Part shown: one piece after another, positions 60,223-64,000 of the stretch
Position numbering within the stretch: the stretch's first letter is position 1
How the letters are laid out: every line of letters starts with the position of its first letter
Source: Defluviicoccus sp.
GTDB taxonomy: Bacteria; Pseudomonadota; Alphaproteobacteria; Rhodospirillales; Defluviicoccaceae
Assembly (NCBI GenBank): GCA_029624735.1
Contig: JARSSM010000011.1
Location: 339,528 to 403,527, forward strand
Direction of reading: 5' to 3'
Length of the DNA: 64,000 nt
The notes under the pieces: generated by a model
Told to the model about the DNA's origin: nothing
Seen by the model: the letters and a program-made list of their open reading frames with translations, nothing else
Databases searched by the model: none
Position numbers and translations under genes: made by a program

Positions 60223-62055
60223 ATGAGCTTTCCCGCCGGATTCCTTGATGAGTTGCGGGCACGGCTGCGGTTGTCGGATGTGATCGGCAGGAGCGTCCGA
60301 CTGCAGCGGCACGGGCGGGAATTTCTCGGCCTGTGCCCGTTTCATAAGGAAAAAACGCCGTCGTTCACCGTCAACGATCAGAAGGGATTCTACCACTGCT
60401 TCGGCTGCGGCCAGCATGGCTCGGTATTCGATTTCGTCATGCAGACCGAGAACCTGGGCTTCGTCGAAGCCGTCACCGCGCTCGCTGCCGAGGCCGGGCT
60501 CCGCTTGCCCGACCCTTCGCCGGAAGCGCAGGCCATCGAGCGGCGGCGCCACAGTCTCGAAGAAGCGGTCGCGGCGGCGGCCACGTGGTATGAGCAGCGC
60601 CTGCGTCTGCCCGAGGGCCAAGCGGCGCTCGCGTACCTGTGCGGTCGTGGCCTCGATGACGCGACGATGGCCCGCTTCCGTTTGGGCTTTGCGCCACAAG
60701 GCCGCGGCAGCCTGAAGACAGCGCTCACCCGCGCCGGCTTTGCCGAGGATCTTCTCGTCGAAGCGGGCCTGCTGATCCGCCCCGAAGGAGGCCAAGGCAG
60801 CCCTTACGACCGCTTTCGCGGCCGGGTGATGTTCCCCATCACGGAGCGCAGTGGCCGCACGGTCGGCTTCGGCGGCCGCATTCTCGGCCAAGGCGAGCCC
60901 AAGTATCTCAACAGCCCGGAAACGGCCCTGTTCCACAAGGGCCGGCTCCTCTATGGCTATGCGCAAGCGCGCGAAGCCGCCCGCGCCGCCGGCACGCTGA
61001 TCGTCGTCGAGGGTTACATGGACGTGATCGGCCTGGCCCAAGCTGGCTACGATCATGCCGTGGCGCCGCTTGGCACAGCGCTGACACAAGACCAGCTGGA
61101 ACTCCTTTGGCAGGTGGCACCGGAGCCGATCCTCTGGTTCGACCCCGATGCTGCCGGCACACGCGCCGCGGTTCGCGCGGCAGAAATGGCGCTGGCTATG
61201 ATCCGGCCCGGCTTTGGTCTCAAGTTCGCATTCAGCCGCCTCGACACTGCCGACGATCCGGCCGACCTCGCCCGTCGTTACGCCGGCGACTTCGTACACC
61301 GGACGCTCGCGGATGGGCTCGCGCTCTCCGATCTGGTCTATCGCCTCGCCCGCCAGAACAGCCCGCTGCTCAACGCCGAAGACCGAGCGCGGCTGGAGGA
61401 GCGGCTCGATCGGCATGCGGCACGGATCACCGACCCGATACTGCGCCGCCACTATCACACGCTGTTCCGCCAGCGGCTGCGCGAGGAAGCTTGGCAAGCG
61501 GGCCGGCGCGTCCGCCAGCGCCCCCAACCTGCAGCGACCGCCGCCCCGCCTCAAGCCGTCACCACGAAAGCAGCATTTCGGCCGACGGTCGGGACGGAGG
61601 GTGTCTCGGCGCGGGTGGCAGCGGCGGAACGAACGTTGCTGGCCATCCTTCTCAGCCATCCGGCTCTGTTTGCAGACGTGGAGGAGGATCTCGGCTGCAC
61701 GCGCTTCGCCGTGCCCCAGTACGACGCGCTGCGCCAGGCGCTGATCGCCGTCTTCTCACAGTCAGGCGACGCGATCGAGGCAGGTGAGGCGCGCGACCGG
61801 CTGGCGGAACAAGGCTTCGCGGACGCCATTGGCGCGATCCTCAACGATCAAGCGGTCCGTTTCGCCGCGATCGCGCAGGCCGGCGGCGGCGATGACGGCC
61901 CGCGCGAGCAGTGGCAGGCCAACATGCGGATCCTGCAAGGGGAAGCCCTGAAAGCCGAGTTGGCAACGGCGGAGACAGACGAGACTGCAGCGGAGACATG
62001 GGCCCGCCGGCAGCGCCTCATCGAGGCCCGGCTGCAGAGCGACGACGACGGCTAA
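60223..62055 (+). CDS. dnaG: DNA primase
   Basis: A 610-residue primase. The N-terminal CHC2 zinc finger is CPFHKEKTPSFTVN and FYHCFGCGQHGSVFDF. The TOPRIM catalytic core includes VVEGYMDVIGLAQAG and PILWFDPDAAGTRAA, and LNSPETALFHKGRLLYG lies between. The C-terminal helicase-binding domain follows an Ala/Pro-rich linker near residues 420-455. Makes RNA primers at replication forks. Followed by rpoD on the same strand. Confidence 0.97.
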   Translation: MSFPAGFLDELRARLRLSDVIGRSVRLQRHGREFLGLCPFHKEKTPSFTVNDQKGFYHCFGCGQHGSVFDFVMQTENLGFVEAVTALAAEAGLRLPDPSPEAQAIERRRHSLEEAVAAAATWYEQRLRLPEGQAALAYLCGRGLDDATMARFRLGFAPQGRGSLKTALTRAGFAEDLLVEAGLLIRPEGGQGSPYDRFRGRVMFPITERSGRTVGFGGRILGQGEPKYLNSPETALFHKGRLLYGYAQAREAARAAGTLIVVEGYMDVIGLAQAGYDHAVAPLGTALTQDQLELLWQVAPEPILWFDPDAAGTRAAVRAAEMALAMIRPGFGLKFAFSRLDTADDPADLARRYAGDFVHRTLADGLALSDLVYRLARQNSPLLNAEDRARLEERLDRHAARITDPILRRHYHTLFRQRLREEAWQAGRRVRQRPQPAATAAPPQAVTTKAAFRPTVGTEGVSARVAAAERTLLAILLSHPALFADVEEDLGCTRFAVPQYDALRQALIAVFSQSGDAIEAGEARDRLAEQGFADAIGAILNDQAVRFAAIAQAGGGDDGPREQWQANMRILQGEALKAELATAETDETAAETWARRQRLIEARLQSDDDG

Positions 62056-62323
62056 CCCTCGAGCCTGTGCGGCAAAACCAGAAGAGAAAATGTGCACCTG
62101 GAGGTCTTGACGAGGCCCCTCGCGAACGCTACTTCACGGGAAGCCCGTTTGAGTTCCGAACGGCGTATGTTTCCTCGCCCGCGCCTCGCGGGCTGCCGCG
62201 CATAGGCAGGTTGGGGAGCCGATTTGACAGAAACAACAACTGCGCGGCTCCTGTCGCTACTTGCAGCGATGGCAAATCAATCACCGCACCGGCGGATCCT
62301 CGTTCACGGCGAGTGGGCTAGAC

Positions 62324-64000
<1,677 letters not shown>

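Noticed and set aside
60169..61659. A 496-codon open frame opposite dnaG
   Set aside because: Antisense shadow; the translation is Arg/Ala-rich without motifs, while dnaG carries all primase signatures.
62224..62252. Promoter with TTGACA for rpoD
   Set aside because: The TTGACA is perfect, but no acceptable -10 box follows at 16-18 bp.

Overview
This is a GC-rich chromosomal window from an alphaproteobacterium, most likely a member of Rhodospirillales or a close relative. The evidence is the cell-cycle regulator GcrA, a class I lysyl-tRNA synthetase, a petABC cytochrome bc1 operon, a PanD/TrmL/UbiA/MetZ gene set of alphaproteobacterial type, and the carA-carB-greA / yqeY-dnaG-rpoD neighbourhood. 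No tRNA, rRNA, CRISPR array or insertion sequence was seen.

Layout. 1-2.2 kb: three surface-sugar genes (the end of an MptE/DUF115-like protein, a GT8-like glycosyltransferase, a hexapeptide acyltransferase). 2.2-4.2 kb: gcrA, a Nudix hydrolase and an HNH nuclease on the minus strand; upstream of gcrA lie a perfect DnaA box and a palindrome containing a GANTC site. 4.46-15.38 kb: a compact one-strand cluster encoding the structural and packaging genes of a T7-like podovirus. In transcription order it holds two small proteins, portal, Bbp19-like protein, scaffold, major capsid, small accessory protein, tail tubular A and B, a one-span membrane protein, terminase small and large subunits, and a cell-wall hydrolase. 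It has no integrase, replication, internal-core or tail-fibre genes, and it faces a divergent LexA/CI-type S24 regulator across a short promoter region. This is the most interesting part of the window and looks like a domesticated, GTA-like or strongly reduced podoviral element.

16-24.8 kb: lysK, ubiD, an NdvA/ChvA-like glucan exporter, UDP-xylose synthase, galE, panD, trmL. 25-29 kb: petABC with a clear terminator, rlpA, two small unknowns. 29-41.8 kb: a DUF6134 protein, a thioredoxin-fold protein, pmbA (tldE), korAB plus a rhodanese, metZ, tldD, gshA, rsmE, ubiA. 42-44.6 kb: a Wzz/GumC-like chain-length protein and a partner ATPase with an altered P-loop. A 119-bp palindromic element then forms the junction with convergent uvrB. 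47-50.9 kb: a broken cation/Ca2+ antiporter gene, an aminotransferase and a divergent EF-G paralogue. 51-54.9 kb (minus strand): a candidate sRNA with its own promoter and terminator, lysR, trxB, purC, greA. 54.9-64 kb: carB, carA, then on the plus strand yqeY, dnaG and the 5' part of rpoD, which runs off the window.

How they work together: most genes are housekeeping (translation, respiration, pyrimidine/purine/pantothenate/methionine synthesis, thiol redox, DNA repair and replication). Two scattered groups serve envelope polysaccharide (1-2.2, 19.6-23.8 and 42-44.6 kb). The podoviral cluster is the only clearly accessory block, and it sits directly between core chromosomal genes.
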